Assembly: GCA_028673005.1 (NCBI GenBank)
Contig: CM054116.1
Span: forward strand, 24,281,840 to 24,345,839
DNA: 64,000 nucleotides
Source: Tanypteryx hageni
Taxonomy: Eukaryota; Arthropoda; Insecta; Odonata; Petaluridae
Reading direction: 5' to 3'
Shown piece by piece: positions 41,978 to 53,700 of this stretch; position 1 is the first letter of the stretch; each line of letters begins with the position of its first letter. Below the pieces are notes generated by a model, which worked only from the letters and a program-made list of their open reading frames with translations, was not told the DNA's origin and did not search any database. A program made the position numbers and the translations under genes.

Positions 41978-42309
41978 ACTGCAGCGCCTATCGCGGGCCC
42001 CTTAGCATAGTGAACTACGTGTAAAAGCTGGGAATCTATTCTCCCATAAGTTTCATACCCCTGGTTACAATGTACAATGTATATGCAATAGGTTACTGCA
42101 TCAATAGTCGATGGTGGTTGTTGATGTGAGTTACATCTTTTTATCAGTATTATGTGCATTCAGCATCAGGTTAAATATAGCAGGTAAGTACTTTCACTTG
42201 TAAGAATCAAATATAATTTTATATTTTTCGCTCCATATCATGTCAATTTCTATCTATGCTGTTTTTAGAGGAAAAACGTTTTTAACCTTGATGAGCTCAA
42301 CGGAATACC

Positions 42310-42890
42310 CAGTTCCTTCCCCCCTCAATAGAATATCATGGAGGAAACCCCCCCGAGTTGTGGGAAACCACCGGTTTCAACTAACACATAAGTCATCATC
42401 AGGTCAAGAATAAGAACTCTACAACATATAGATAGGGAATGGACAAAGGGAGGGGGAGGAAGGGAGAGGTGTGGGGGGAGAAACTAGGGGAGGGAAAGAT
42501 AGGGTAGAAACTAGGGGAGGGAAAGATGGGGGCTCATAAGCAGAAGTTTTGGATGGTGCTGAGGGAGGGGGAAGAGGAAGGCTAGGGGGATTGTTTAGCA
42601 AGGGGAAAACTGAGGTAAGCAGCGAGGAATGGGTTGGGAAGAGTTGTTCGTTAATGATGTTGTTGGGTGAGTCTTCATGTGGTAGAGGATTTCCAATTGT
42701 TCGTGTAGGTTGAGTCTCCAGGTTTTATTTTCAAAATGTAATATGGTAGGACAAAAATCGGCAAATTGTCTGTGATCAATGGGGTACAATGGATTTAAAT
42801 GGGAATTGGTAATGTATTGCAATACCATCGATTTAATGCTTTTTAATAAGGAATTGATTTTAATCAACGATGTATACATATGGTTAGTGC
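42310..42890 (-). mobile_element. Penelope-like element fragment
   Basis: The minus strand at about 42879-42600 encodes DHRQFADFCPTILHFENKTW followed by RLNLHEQLEILYHMKTHP, resembling the tail of Penelope-like (PLE) proteins after the GIY-YIG domain. Downstream is a purine-rich stretch (42430-42580), then a terminal motif containing CTGATGA...GAAAC at 42402-42374, typical of PLE ends. Confidence 0.6.
42430..42580. repeat. Polypurine tract with 27-bp duplication
   Basis: A G/A-rich plus strand holds two copies of GAAACTAGGGGAGGGAAAGAT in tandem around 42480-42528. Confidence 0.85.
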
Positions 42891-43239
42891 TTTTTTGTAA
42901 AACTCATATAATGATAAATTTTAAAATGCCTCTCACACCCCTCATCTCTTCCTGTGCCCCTCCCCCATCTCTATTGAATGTCTTTTTATTGCCCTGCAAA
43001 AAAAGGTGCCGGTACCGGCATGTACCATCACAAAAAAGCACTGCATATGGTGGTCATAATTTTGAAATAATATACCGTATTAAATAGAAAATACATTACT
43101 GCTTTTAATTATAGGAATTTGCTAAAATATGTCGATAGTAATGATTTGATGCTTTTAAAGAGAATCAGTTGATTATATTATTATACAATTGAATGTCAAC
43201 TACAATGTAAACTTCTGATGACGTCATTATAATAACATG

Positions 43240-43394
43240 AAATTTAGCAAAAACTGAAACTATTTTAATGTTCTGTTTCATAGTTCAAGAAATTTTTAAC
43301 TTTTCAATTATTAAATATAATGGCATCATGCCTATTTTGCAATTTTTATCCAAATACATGATAAAGGCACAGATGGTGTTGCCATAGTCCTAAC
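43240..43394 (+). repeat. Dispersed repeat, copy 1, left part
   Basis: Matches 58780-58925 (shared AATTATTAAATATAATGGC(A/G)TCAT and ATGGTG..GCCATA-type segments). The continuation of the copy is displaced to 46577-46900 by the hAT insertions between. Confidence 0.65.
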
Positions 43395-43614
43395 CAGGCC
43401 CGGACATAGAGACCCAGGGCCCCTAGGCAGTTAACAGAGTCGGGGCCCCCTTTTTTTGGTAATTTAGCAAAAAACAAACTTTACTTTTATTTTTTATTTA
43501 TTTAACGTACTTTGACTTTAGAAAATAGACAAGCAGACTTAGAAATTAAATAGACAAGTACCAACTATACTTTTTTACACATTATAATTTTTACATTTAC
43601 ATATAATTACAAGA

Positions 43615-44559
43615 TTACATTGCCACGAGACGAACTTTCTTCTCTGCCAAGGAACGGATGACCTCACTATAGTCCACAGACTGCGTTATTTCTGACTCTA
43701 TGTACAGCACAGAGAGTGAATTAAGCCTGTTCTCTTCTGTGGTAGATCTTAAATAATTCTTTACTCTCTTTAGCGCTGAAAATGACCGTCCTGCCGAACA
43801 GTTTGACCCTGGTGTACACAACAGCATCCGGAGCGCTATTCCCACATTTGGATAAATGTCCAAAAAGTCTTTTTCCAGGATGTACTTGTATAGCTCCAGT
43901 GACGATAACTCTTTTCCCCCTGAAGCCTCAGCGTACAACAAATGAGCTCGCAGGTGCAGACACTCGATTTCCAAAGTACCGTCCAAATCCCCCGGATAGA
44001 AGGCTTCCAGGTTCCATGCTCCGTCATGGATGTCTTGAGATTCCAAACTATGTAGCTTTGTGAGAAAGTCAAACTTTTTACTTAACTTCTCGTAAGCAAA
44101 GCGACATCTCTGTAGTTCTGCAATCAACCTGTCGATAATGACGTTGAAGACAGTAACTCTGAATCTGTCCCTGCCGGAGAGTTCGACCTCGTTTTCCTTT
44201 ACTTCGTCAAACTGGACCTTTCGCTTACGTTTCCTCTTCATATTGTATGCATAGTTCTGTTCACCGCTTGTTTCCACAGCTTTCGACTCATAATGATCAA
44301 AGGTACCAACTTTCCTTATATCTTCTAGGTATGTTACCAAGGACCGATAAAGTTCAGCGATCATACCCAGTTCGATGTTCACAGATTGCAGAGATTTGCT
44401 CACTTTGTTAAATCTTTCCAGGATATCATTCCACAGCAGGGTCAAGAAGCACATTTCCAGGGAGTCAATTGAATTAAAAAGACCTGAAGCCTCAGAACGC
44501 ATAGAGGGTTTTTCACCATGACATTCTAGAACATTCTTGAATGTTCCATAGTCTTCCAC
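43615..44559 (-). pseudogene. hAT transposase, C-terminal half (ZMYM1-like)
   Basis: The longest intact open frame of this element (314 codons). It ends with the hAT dimerisation block: DFLDIYPNVGIALRMLLCTP, SNCSAGRSFSALKRVKNYLR and NRLNSLSVLYIESE. A basic stretch KRKRKRK lies in the middle. The N-terminal part with the zinc finger and first catalytic residues is not intact; fragments may extend upstream to about 45110. Confidence 0.8.
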
Positions 44560-44687
44560 CGAGTTCTAGAACATTCGATACTTTTCCAGAGTTTTCCAGG
44601 ACTTTCTATACGCATACAATATCGAAATATCTAGAACCTTCGAGAATGTTCCTGTACTACCATTCACTAATCATTTCCGGAATATTC
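44524..44687. promoter_or_regulatory. Cluster of heat-shock-element-like arrays
   Basis: Alternating TTC/GAA units at 5-bp phase. Five perfect units: 44524-44546 (TTC at 44524, GAA 44529, TTC 44534, GAA 44539, TTC 44544). Three perfect: 44564-44576. Five with two mismatches: 44584-44606. Seven with one mismatch: 44624-44651. Three perfect: 44675-44687. HSF trimers bind three or more such units. The cluster overlaps and lies just upstream of the minus-strand hAT frame, where a promoter could be. Function is inferred; it could also be a simple degenerate palindromic repeat. Confidence 0.7.
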
Positions 44688-44689
44688 CA

Positions 44690-46160
44690 TTTTACAGGAT
44701 TATTCTATAAAATCTTAAGACACCAACCTCTCCCAAAAGCCACTTGCCATTGAGATCAGGCTGCACAAGGACACCCTGAACAGGGACATGGGATTCCCGT
44801 CCAGCAAAGTGTGAAATCCCATACTCCCCAAAATGGCAATATGCCATAGACTGCCTCAACATCCAATGGGAGACAAGCCACCAACCTTTGGTGATGATAT
44901 AAGCATGGATGGACAAACACTATGGCACTCCGAGTTTCCTGAAGATGGTGCAAGAGAAAGGTGCCAAAATGTCAGAAGACACCATTTTCACCTGGCTGGA
45001 AATCCGAGAACATTTCATCGCATCAATTCGCCAGGAAAGCATAGATCATTCTAACATATTCTCCAAAGCCTCAATTATATCCATGTTAGGGGCCAAAAAT
45101 GTTTGAAATATTTCCAATTCATTCAACAAATCTCTTGTGCATATATCAAATTCATTCCTCGTTGTGTCACTCAGTTTGATCTCTGAGTCTGTACACAACT
45201 TCATTTAATCTTCTTTGATTAATTTATTAAAATTATAGATATCATATAAAAAAATAAAAAGGATTGTTATGACCCTCCAACTGGACAAATCATGGACTAA
45301 CAGATTGAATTGCGAAAAATTTCCTTTCTAAAACCGTAAAAATTAAAACCAAGATAAACTGTTTGAAAAACATTCTTTGATTTAATTTACATCCTGTATC
45401 GATGCTGACATTTCTAACTGAATGCACAAAACACAGTAAAACACAAATCACACAAACCACTATCATTGTCAATGGATAACTTTTGAATGCAAGAGAGCGT
45501 TAACCTAAAGTATACTTCTCATAATAGACCCACATTCAACAAAGGTCAACCTAAGACTGTTGGGATCTTATCCAAAAGTCTTTTAAGGCTAATTAATAAG
45601 TTAGAAGTTGAAGTGGGGTTAAAGAAAATGACAAATCTTACAAAGAAATATAGCTTTCGAAGATTTTCATATGGGGTACTTCGAAGGCATACACTGTAAA
45701 AATTAGACAAGCTGTTAGGGTTTTGGGCCTGAGGAAACATGCCTTTTAGAGTCATTCTCCAAGCTGGAAAGAAGTAATAAAATAGTAAATTGTAGCTTGC
45801 CATTTTTTGGCTTTGTATATTGCCCAGAACATCCCTAATTCGGATCCTTAACAGAAGATTGGGTCATTCCAATTTTCTGTCATTCATAAGACAACTCTAT
45901 TGCACCAATGCAATTTACAGGAAAGCAGTTTTCTTCATCTTGTGTCTCAAAACACACACACAACCCAAACCCCCGCATGGTGGAAGTGGGAGCAGGGGGA
46001 GGGGCTACAGCGAGAGACCCAGAATTTTTCTGGCACTGCTCCTAACCATGCCAAGGAGAAAAAAGTAACAGCTTTCGGTTATGCTTGTTTCAATCTGGCA
46101 ATAAATGCAGGGAATTTGTGCTCAAGTCAGTACCCGCCTTAAAAATTAGAAAGTAGCTTC
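44690..46160. other. Interior of the hAT region, mostly unassigned
   Basis: Possible N-terminal remnants of the hAT transposase lie on the minus strand near 44760-45110. A weak Tc1/mariner-like helix-turn-helix resemblance is at 45520-45720 (plus). Neither is certain. Confidence 0.3.
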
Positions 46161-46162
46161 TC

Positions 46163-46245
46163 ACTGCCGCCCTCTAGAAGCTGTTGCCCCCTAGAAGCTG
46201 CTGTCCCCCTAGAAGCTGCTGCCCCCTAGAAGTTGCTGCCCATGT
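46163..46245. repeat. 18-bp tandem repeat near a hAT terminus
   Basis: Four to five units of CCCCCTAGAAGCTGCTG with small changes, immediately inside the hAT right end. Confidence 0.85.
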
Positions 46246-46283
46246 GAAATGCACCCATGGTAAGCACGGCCCTGCATATAGGG

Positions 46284-46576
46284 CAGGGGTGGCCAACCAG
46301 TGGCTCTTTCAGAGTTGATATGTGGTTCTTGAAAACTTTGGCTGCCTTACATATACCGCAATTTTCCAATTATAATGTGTAAGGGAATTGCTGAATGGAA
46401 GGATTACCAGAAGTCCCACCAAATAAAAGAATAAGTTTTTGTTTTTATTATTATAAGCATCAGCAGCTACATTATGTGTATTATTTTTTATCAGCTCATT
46501 ACGTGTTACTGTGGATCTTCGGTGATGTGCATTGTAGTATTGCGGCTGCTGCTCAGGTCCAGGTTGTCCATCCCTG
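46284..46576. mobile_element. hAT MITE with perfect 8-bp duplication
   Basis: Flanked by ATATAGGG at 46276-46283 and 46577-46584. Left end CAGGGGTGGCCAACCAGTGG, right end complement CAGGGATGGACAACCTGG. No coding sequence. Confidence 0.9.
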
Positions 46577-46900
46577 ATATAGGGTATTGTCTTAATGATG
46601 ATTATTCATATTCCTCATACAGGGCAAACAGAGGCACAAAACTTGAAATACAAAAACTTAGACACAAGCAGATTGTCAGAGAATTTGGAAATTACGGAAA
46701 GTTACCTTAATTTTGTGGAAAATTAGAAATATTCTGCAAGAACCCATAGAATTTATTAAGTAATACATACAGACTACGCTTGGCTCAAGTGCTATAGCCC
46801 TGGGGATCGCATTGGTTTATTTAAGAGTTTAAATCTTGGTATATGGTGACTTTTTTAAAGCGCTTGCAAAATGCAAGTACCAACAACTTGTACAATAAAA
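46577..46900 (+). repeat. Dispersed repeat, copy 1, right part
   Basis: Matches 58955-59240: GTATTGTCTTAATGATGATT, CTTGAAATAC, GAGAATTTGGAAATTAC, TTGGTTTATTTA and CTTGGTATAT(A/G)GTGA occur in the same order. No coding capacity. Confidence 0.85.
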
Positions 46901-47621
46901 TAAGTGCAAAATAAACATTTTAAATATCAGAATTTATGATTAACATACATCACATCATTACAAATAATTATCTTCTCTATCTGCAGTTATGATTGGGCAA
47001 ACTAGGATTACAATAAATAAAATTATGTATTGATGCATGGAACTTATGCTATTTTATTTTATCACAGATTCAACAAATCATCTTTTGGTCATACAGTATT
47101 TTCAACAATACTGAGTTTTATTTTCGAAGGGTGTGTAAAAATATAAACCAGGAGAATGACATTGGATACCAACATTTAATATTATAACGGTGAATAAAAA
47201 TCCAATTCTATGAATTTTTATGATAATGTGCCAAAGGAAGAAAGCTTTATGTTAAAATCTTAGGCAAAAAAATTTTATTTTACCTTTCTGTTAATACCGA
47301 TTAATTAAAATGATTTGAGCTTCTAAAAACTTCTACAAAAGTGTAGGCGAACTTTTGAACACTTCCTGTTGATGTATAAATTCATATTAAAGTTAACATA
47401 TAATGAAAGAATTATAAAGACACTCATGTGCTTACTCTATTACCCATATTATTGTACTTTTAATATACACAGTGGGTGTCTCAAAATCATGAAATGCTGT
47501 CCAAACAGCAGTTTATCTGTAAAATTTATAAATCATACAATTTGTGAATAAAAAATTACCAAACTATAACATCATTACAAATCTGGAAAATATCTTTTTG
47601 AAGCAATTAATAAACATAGCT
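46901..47621. other. Sequence downstream of SMC5, unassigned
   Basis: AT-rich, no recognised feature. The SMC5 3' UTR and poly(A) site should lie at the right side of this stretch. Confidence 0.4.
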
Positions 47622-47759
47622 TTATCTTCCGCTGATCTTGCATCTCAGTGCCCTCTTTTCTCTAATAATTGCTTTGCTATCAATGACTTTATTTTCCAGC
47701 TCTCCATTGTTCACACAAATATAAAGCAAAGACTCTGAAAACTTCAAAGATCTTAACAC
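47622..47759 (-). CDS. SMC5: SMC5 last exon with stop
   Basis: A strong acceptor TTCTGTTTCAG precedes VLRSLKFSESLLYICVNNGE and a basic end REKRALRCKISGR. It joins in frame to TPK of the previous exon; other SMC5 proteins continue TPKLLQNL at this point. Confidence 0.88.
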   Translation of the reverse strand: MLRSLKFSESLLYICVNNGELENKVIDSKAIIREKRALRCKISGR

Positions 47760-50700
47760 CTGAAACAGAAAACAATTTTTTATCGATTTCAATTTCTCTT
47801 CTTTTTTATTATTATGAACTACAAAATTAGTTGAAAATATTAACAATTTTTACTTAATAATATTAATATAAAATCAACTTTAATCATATGCAGTATTCTC
47901 GTAGCTAAGAAGTCATATACAACTTAAGAACAAACTAAAAGCCATTAACATATCCCTATTAACCCTTAATCAGTCACATTTGGTCAATATGAACCCAAGA
48001 AATGTTATTCAGTCGATAGAAAAAGTACTGAATTGCTGACCCTGACCTATCTTAAAATAGCTTTACAATGAACTTAGCTGATGAAGTATTGCTATCATAA
48101 AAGATTTAGAATTGAGATATTGATTCTAAAATATTCCCAGACATGGAGCATATCTCGAGTTGTGGAATGATATGCCAATTACAGGGAGTTCATTTTCAAG
48201 GAAAATACGATAATCAAATTTTCAGCTCACAGATACAGAGAAAACTAATAAAAAACCTAAACACAAAATTATAATCAGTATAAAATATTATTTCTTAAAT
48301 ATTTCAAATAAATTATGAATAAGTATTTCAAGACTACGATATGAGTTTTTATTTCCATAATGACAAGTTCACATTTACTCAAATTTTTAAAAATGATATA
48401 GTGGACTAATACTGATTTCAGTGACTACATGTGGAACTTTTATTTTTGAATAACTATGAATTTAAGAAAAACATGATCAAATCTTTTATAAACATAGTTC
48501 CTGAATATTTAAATCAATGTCATATCCTAGAAGATTCCTAGTCATTGAACAAAATCAGGATAAATAAGATATGTGAAATTTTTTTAACAGCCTTAAACAC
48601 AAAAAATATATTTATAAGTAAATACTGGTGATAGTACACAGACATATCTATCCGGTTTAGGGAAAATTAATTCTCTCCAGGGACCTAAGTATTATGTGTG
48701 TGAGTTTGAAGGAAAACACACAGAAAATCACACGTGCATTTCGACATCAACGATGTCATCGTCAGCAGGAAAATTAGGGAATGAACGTTAGACAGGATGA
48801 GGAATTTATATAGGTGCTGGGGATAAGTTGTGATTGGTAGGATGGGTTGACAGTTGGTTTTGAGAACATAGGGAATGGAGCGTGTCGTTGGTGATTGTAC
48901 TGGAGTCATTGTTCATTATTTTATCTTTATGTTGGTGAATGTACATACTTTCATATGTCAAGTTTCTTTGTCTTTACAATGTCTAAGTAGTGTAAGGTCC
49001 TTAATGTAGATAGGGTGGGCAGTGTCTACAATGTGTTTAGCAATGCTGGATTTGTCGAAATTTCCATTTTTGAAGTGCGATAAATGTTCTTTAAATCAAA
49101 TATTAAGTTTCCTCTTTGTTTGTCCTATATAGAATTTGTTGTATTGTATTTTATAAACTCCAGATTTGTTGTGATCGAGTAATTTGTCTTTAGCATGGCT
49201 TATTTAGCCTGCATGGGTAAATGAGGTAATAAGGGATTCTTATGTATTTTGTGTTAATGTTTGGTTTGGCTTTGAGCAATGTAGTAGATATCTCTAGTTT
49301 TATTTTGTGTTATTTATTTTCCCGCAAACTTGGCATAATACTTCGGTCCCTGGAGAGAATTAATTTTCTGTAAACCGGGCAGGAGTGTGTGTGTACTATC
49401 ACCAGTATTTACTTATTAATATATTTTTTTGGTGTATAAGGTGGTTTAAAAAAAGTTCACTTAACTTCACACCAAAGGCTAGCTCGCGTATTTATTTTTA
49501 CATTAAATAAGATATGAGCATCCCTAAACTGCTCAAAATACAGTATTTAATCATCAAACTGCAAGGTATGACCCAGAAGTTACTGGATTAATGATATATT
49601 AAATCACAATAAGAAATAAAAACATCAAAACATAGCCCCTTTTAAATTATTTCCTTGCCAATCCATACACTTCTCCCAATGTTGTTGCCACACCTACAAG
49701 CACTTTTTGGAAGTTCTTTTTGGCAATGTTCCTCAGAGTCGCTGTCATTTACTTTCTCCATATATAGTATAGGAGAAAGTACTGTATTAGTGAAAAAATT
49801 GAATTCAAGATTTCAATGGAAATACATCTTTTAAGGTCCCCTGAATACGTTTTCACTAATCTCTCAATGATGTCTATGTGTGTGTGTTTGATAGAAATAT
49901 TGTGTATGCTCTAACTCAAAAACTACTTATCAGATCAGTACAAAACTTGACATTTAAGAGTCTTATTAGTAATTCAAGGTTTGATAAGGTTTTCGCTGAA
50001 ACTGTTCAAGCAGATGTGGAGGTTGACTCTGTCATTTTTTCCAAAAATCTCCTTTAGAGCTTAACTTATGTAAATATTTGTTAGTACATATTAAACATAT
50101 ATAGACAATATAATTTGACAACTTTTGTTTGAAACATTTCTTTATAAAACAGATCATTTAAGAGATTTCGTTATTTGTCTGAATTTCTTAAATGCATTGC
50201 CAAGTGATACCTTTGCTTCTATTACTATGATAAAAGTTTCTAACTGTTGATGGTGATCCTACACTGCCAAGGGTAATTATAATTACAATCAGGACTATCC
50301 CAATGCCATCTAAGGTTGTTTTGTGAGCAACTTTTCTTGTAAATGTTGACAGAGATCCCAGCACAGCCAACAGTAATATTAATTGCACAGCAACATTTTG
50401 TTATCCATAGAATAAATAACAATTTTGTTTGCTTATTTTTTCATGTCAAAATTATTGTTTTAAAATTATTCACGAGTGTAATTGCCAATAATTATTCTTG
50501 AGGATGCTGATATTGAGTGCAACTTGTAGGCACTATTGCAATAATATTAATACTCTGTATGGAGAAAGTCATGCGCTGGAGACACAAGATCTTTTGTTTC
50601 ATGTTACATGGACTCAGTGTCATCCTTTCAGGGAATTTTTGAACTTGTGGAACAAAAAGAAGCCACATGGGATGAAGTCAGATTAGTATAGTGGATGCTC

Positions 50701-53700
50701 TGGCTGAGTGATTTAATTTTTGCCAAAAACACTCTTACTGTGAGATCCCTGTGCAATGGTGCATTGTCATCATGTAGAATCTGTCAATCTGGCCAAACAT
50801 TTGGCCTCTTCCTGCAAACAGGATCTTTTAGATGTCAGGGATAATTTCTGAGTGAACTATACCATCAATATTAAAATACCGTATCAACATTGTGTTCACC
50901 TTTGCTTCTGAAATTCATGCCTTTCTTATTATTGGTGATTAAGCAGATTTCCACCAAAGACATTGACGTTTGGTCTTTTCATTTTATGAAATATCCAAGC
51001 CTTATTCCCACAGATGATTCCTTTCAGAAGAATTTCACTCTTTAGAATACTTTGGATGAGATCAGAACAAATTTCCAGCCATAGCAATTTTTGTTCATCA
51101 GTCAATGCTTTTGAAATCATTTTTATGACGATAGCAAAAAACCCAAAAACTGCCATAGCACAAATCAGACCTAACACATGGTTGTGAACTCACACAATAT
51201 TGAAAACAAAGAGTCAGATATAAGTTATCTAGTGGTCACAATTTCTATTGTTGCCACAAAATCCCCAAAAAAATAAGTCCTGGGACTTTTGGGTCACATC
51301 TTGCATATATAGATCATGTCAATTTTTTTAATTAGGCAATTAAAATAAAACATTTTGTAAATTATTTTCATTGGCAATTGATAAGATCACAACTGACAAG
51401 GAGAGGATGTGGTAGTGGGGTCACGGATTTTTATGAAACCTGGATCTGGATTCCAGGATCACTGAAAACCCTGCTTTTGGGCGTATACGGCCGATAGTTT
51501 TTCTGAAAATCATGATTAAATATTGCAATTTCTCATCAACAGGTATAAATAGCTTAATAAACAACACTGGGACCAATGATGGGGAGAGTTAGAAGGGAAA
51601 CTTTAATTTTCTTATGAATCGACAGGTAACGGAACTTTTGTTTTATGTTAGAAAATTTCTTCGCAGTTTCCTGGATGATAACATAAGTATCCCAATTAGG
51701 CGGGTATTATAATTATTGCTGTTAAATTGAATCTTTGAAAGTATTTTGGAACCAACAGTTGCACTCGTTGATGAGAATTAAATTTATTCAATAAAACCTT
51801 AACGAAATTTTGTAATAGCATCAATTCTCCACCTCGTTTTCCTTTGTCATGTTATAACTTATATATTGCTTGGTAGCCCTCAAAAGTGTAGTCAAGTCAC
51901 GTTACAAAGTTGATCGTGAAAAGGCTCATAATTTGTTTGTGAATTAATTAATCAACTTATAAACCTATTAATGAATCACTTTGCAACTACAATGATTCAG
52001 CTGCATTGACACATTGTTTATATGAAAAATCTTTCTTTCACTTTTGATGATTCATCCATGTAGTGCAATTAAAGTGAACCGCGTAAACCTGGCATTTGAG
52101 ACTTTCTGCTCGACAGAAAAGTTTCTTGCTCGATCGCTTGAGTTTCTGTGAGTGATTGTTTTGTTTGTGAGGGATTCATAAAAGAAATATTTATATTTAT
52201 TTATATTACTGTACTTCTCCCCAGTTCATGTTTTTTATACTTTTAACAATCCTTTGCCTGATATACCTCCGCCTATATTATAAGTATTCGGATGAAGTCT
52301 TAGCAAAGATAATTTCAGAGATCCTTTCCAAGTCATAAGCATGAATATAGGATGTACCGTGTGCCAAGATCAATGGAGAATATGCGATTACCGTATTTAA
52401 TCGATTATAAGCCGACACTGATTCTAAGCCGACCCCCACTTTTCACAAGTCCACGCAAGGAAAAAAAATATTTTTGGTCAATTAGGACTATTTATCTCGA
52501 TATTCCAACAAGTATGAATGTGGCGGATTTTCAGTTCGTAATTAAATAAAGATTAAAAACAGAAATTGCAACAACATTAACATATTTTTTTACTAAAATA
52601 TATCTTCACACGACGACTCTTTTTCACTCTCCTCATCCCACAAAACGTCATCTTCTGTGCCATCGAGCGAGTTGAAAGGAAATTAGTTTCTCTTCGTAAT
52701 CAGCTGGCAGTTTTTGGGCGATTGATGTACGACGACGAAGAACAAGTCCCCATCGTTTCATAAACAGCTGTACCCAGTGCCGACTAAATTTACACTCACT
52801 TCTACTAATTTTATGTTCTCAAGCAATTTCACGAGCTTTTGTTTGTATAATCTCGGAGTTCACTGGCAAACAGTTATTTCGTTGATCAATCACAAAGTTA
52901 TTAAGGATCTCCTCCAATTCATGGTAACGTCCTTGCTTGGGGCCTCCAAATGTTTTTCTTTTGCTTGAACACTTAAGTAACTTCTCTTTATCTCTCCTCC
53001 AGCGACTAACATTTGATTCATCAATCCCAAAGCGCCGTTGTGCTGCAAGATTAGATGTCTCTTCTGCATAGGCAATAACGTTCCTCTTAAAGTTCGCAGA
53101 GTAATGCGTTCGTCCCATCATGGGGTAATTAAAAACCGAAAAACTCCCTAAGAAATAAGAAGTTTACACTTGTTCACAACGAAACGAAATATTTCACTCG
53201 GGAATCACAGGACACTCACAAGACACGTAAACAGTGTTGCCAACACCGGAGTTTGTATACATGATGTATGTTTGCGAATTTGAAACAGTATTGAAAGAAT
53301 ACTTAATAGCTTTATCAATGTAATGAGTGGAGAGTGGCAATGACTATAAAATACGAGGAAGGTAGTTTAAGAATACTATTTATTTGATGAATGATGCGTC
53401 CGTTATTTAATTGAAAAAACGGGAGAAATCGTCGCATGTTTAACATTATAAACTTGTAAGTACTTATTTTGTTAAATTTAACGATAAAATTATTTATTTA
53501 AAAAAAACCTGAAACATCAATTTGGTGAAAATTAAGTCGAAAAATCCGCTATCCCCTAGCTTACATTTTTCTAATCCCCAGACGGTATCTAGATAAAAAG
53601 CTAGATTTAGCGGAAAATACGTCAAGTTGGTGACACTACAATGAAATATTTTAGTTAGTGGAGGAGTGTGAAAGCCTACGAATACGTGCACTGCCACCAC

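Larger units (their letters stand above)
43395..46274 (-). mobile_element. hAT element (or two fused hAT ends) interrupting a dispersed repeat
   Basis: Left end CAGGCCCGGACATAGAGACC at 43395; right end complement CAGGGCCGTGCTTACC at 46274. The flanking octamers do not match, and comparison with the uninterrupted copy at 58780-59240 shows about 34 target bases missing. So this may be one element with a flank deletion or two hAT elements fused. It carries a minus-strand transposase remnant, a heat-shock-element-like cluster and an 18-bp repeat array near the right end. Confidence 0.6.

Noticed and set aside
42419..42601. Proline-rich minus-strand frame
   Set aside because: Produced by the polypurine tract; low complexity only.
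36472..44559. Host ZMYM1 gene
   Set aside because: The three ZMYM1-like stretches lie inside separate hAT-type elements with hAT termini or target duplications, carry stops and differ in strand, so they are transposase remnants.
45487..45720. Possible Tc1/mariner helix-turn-helix fragment
   Set aside because: Resemblance is weak and no termini or catalytic motifs accompany it.
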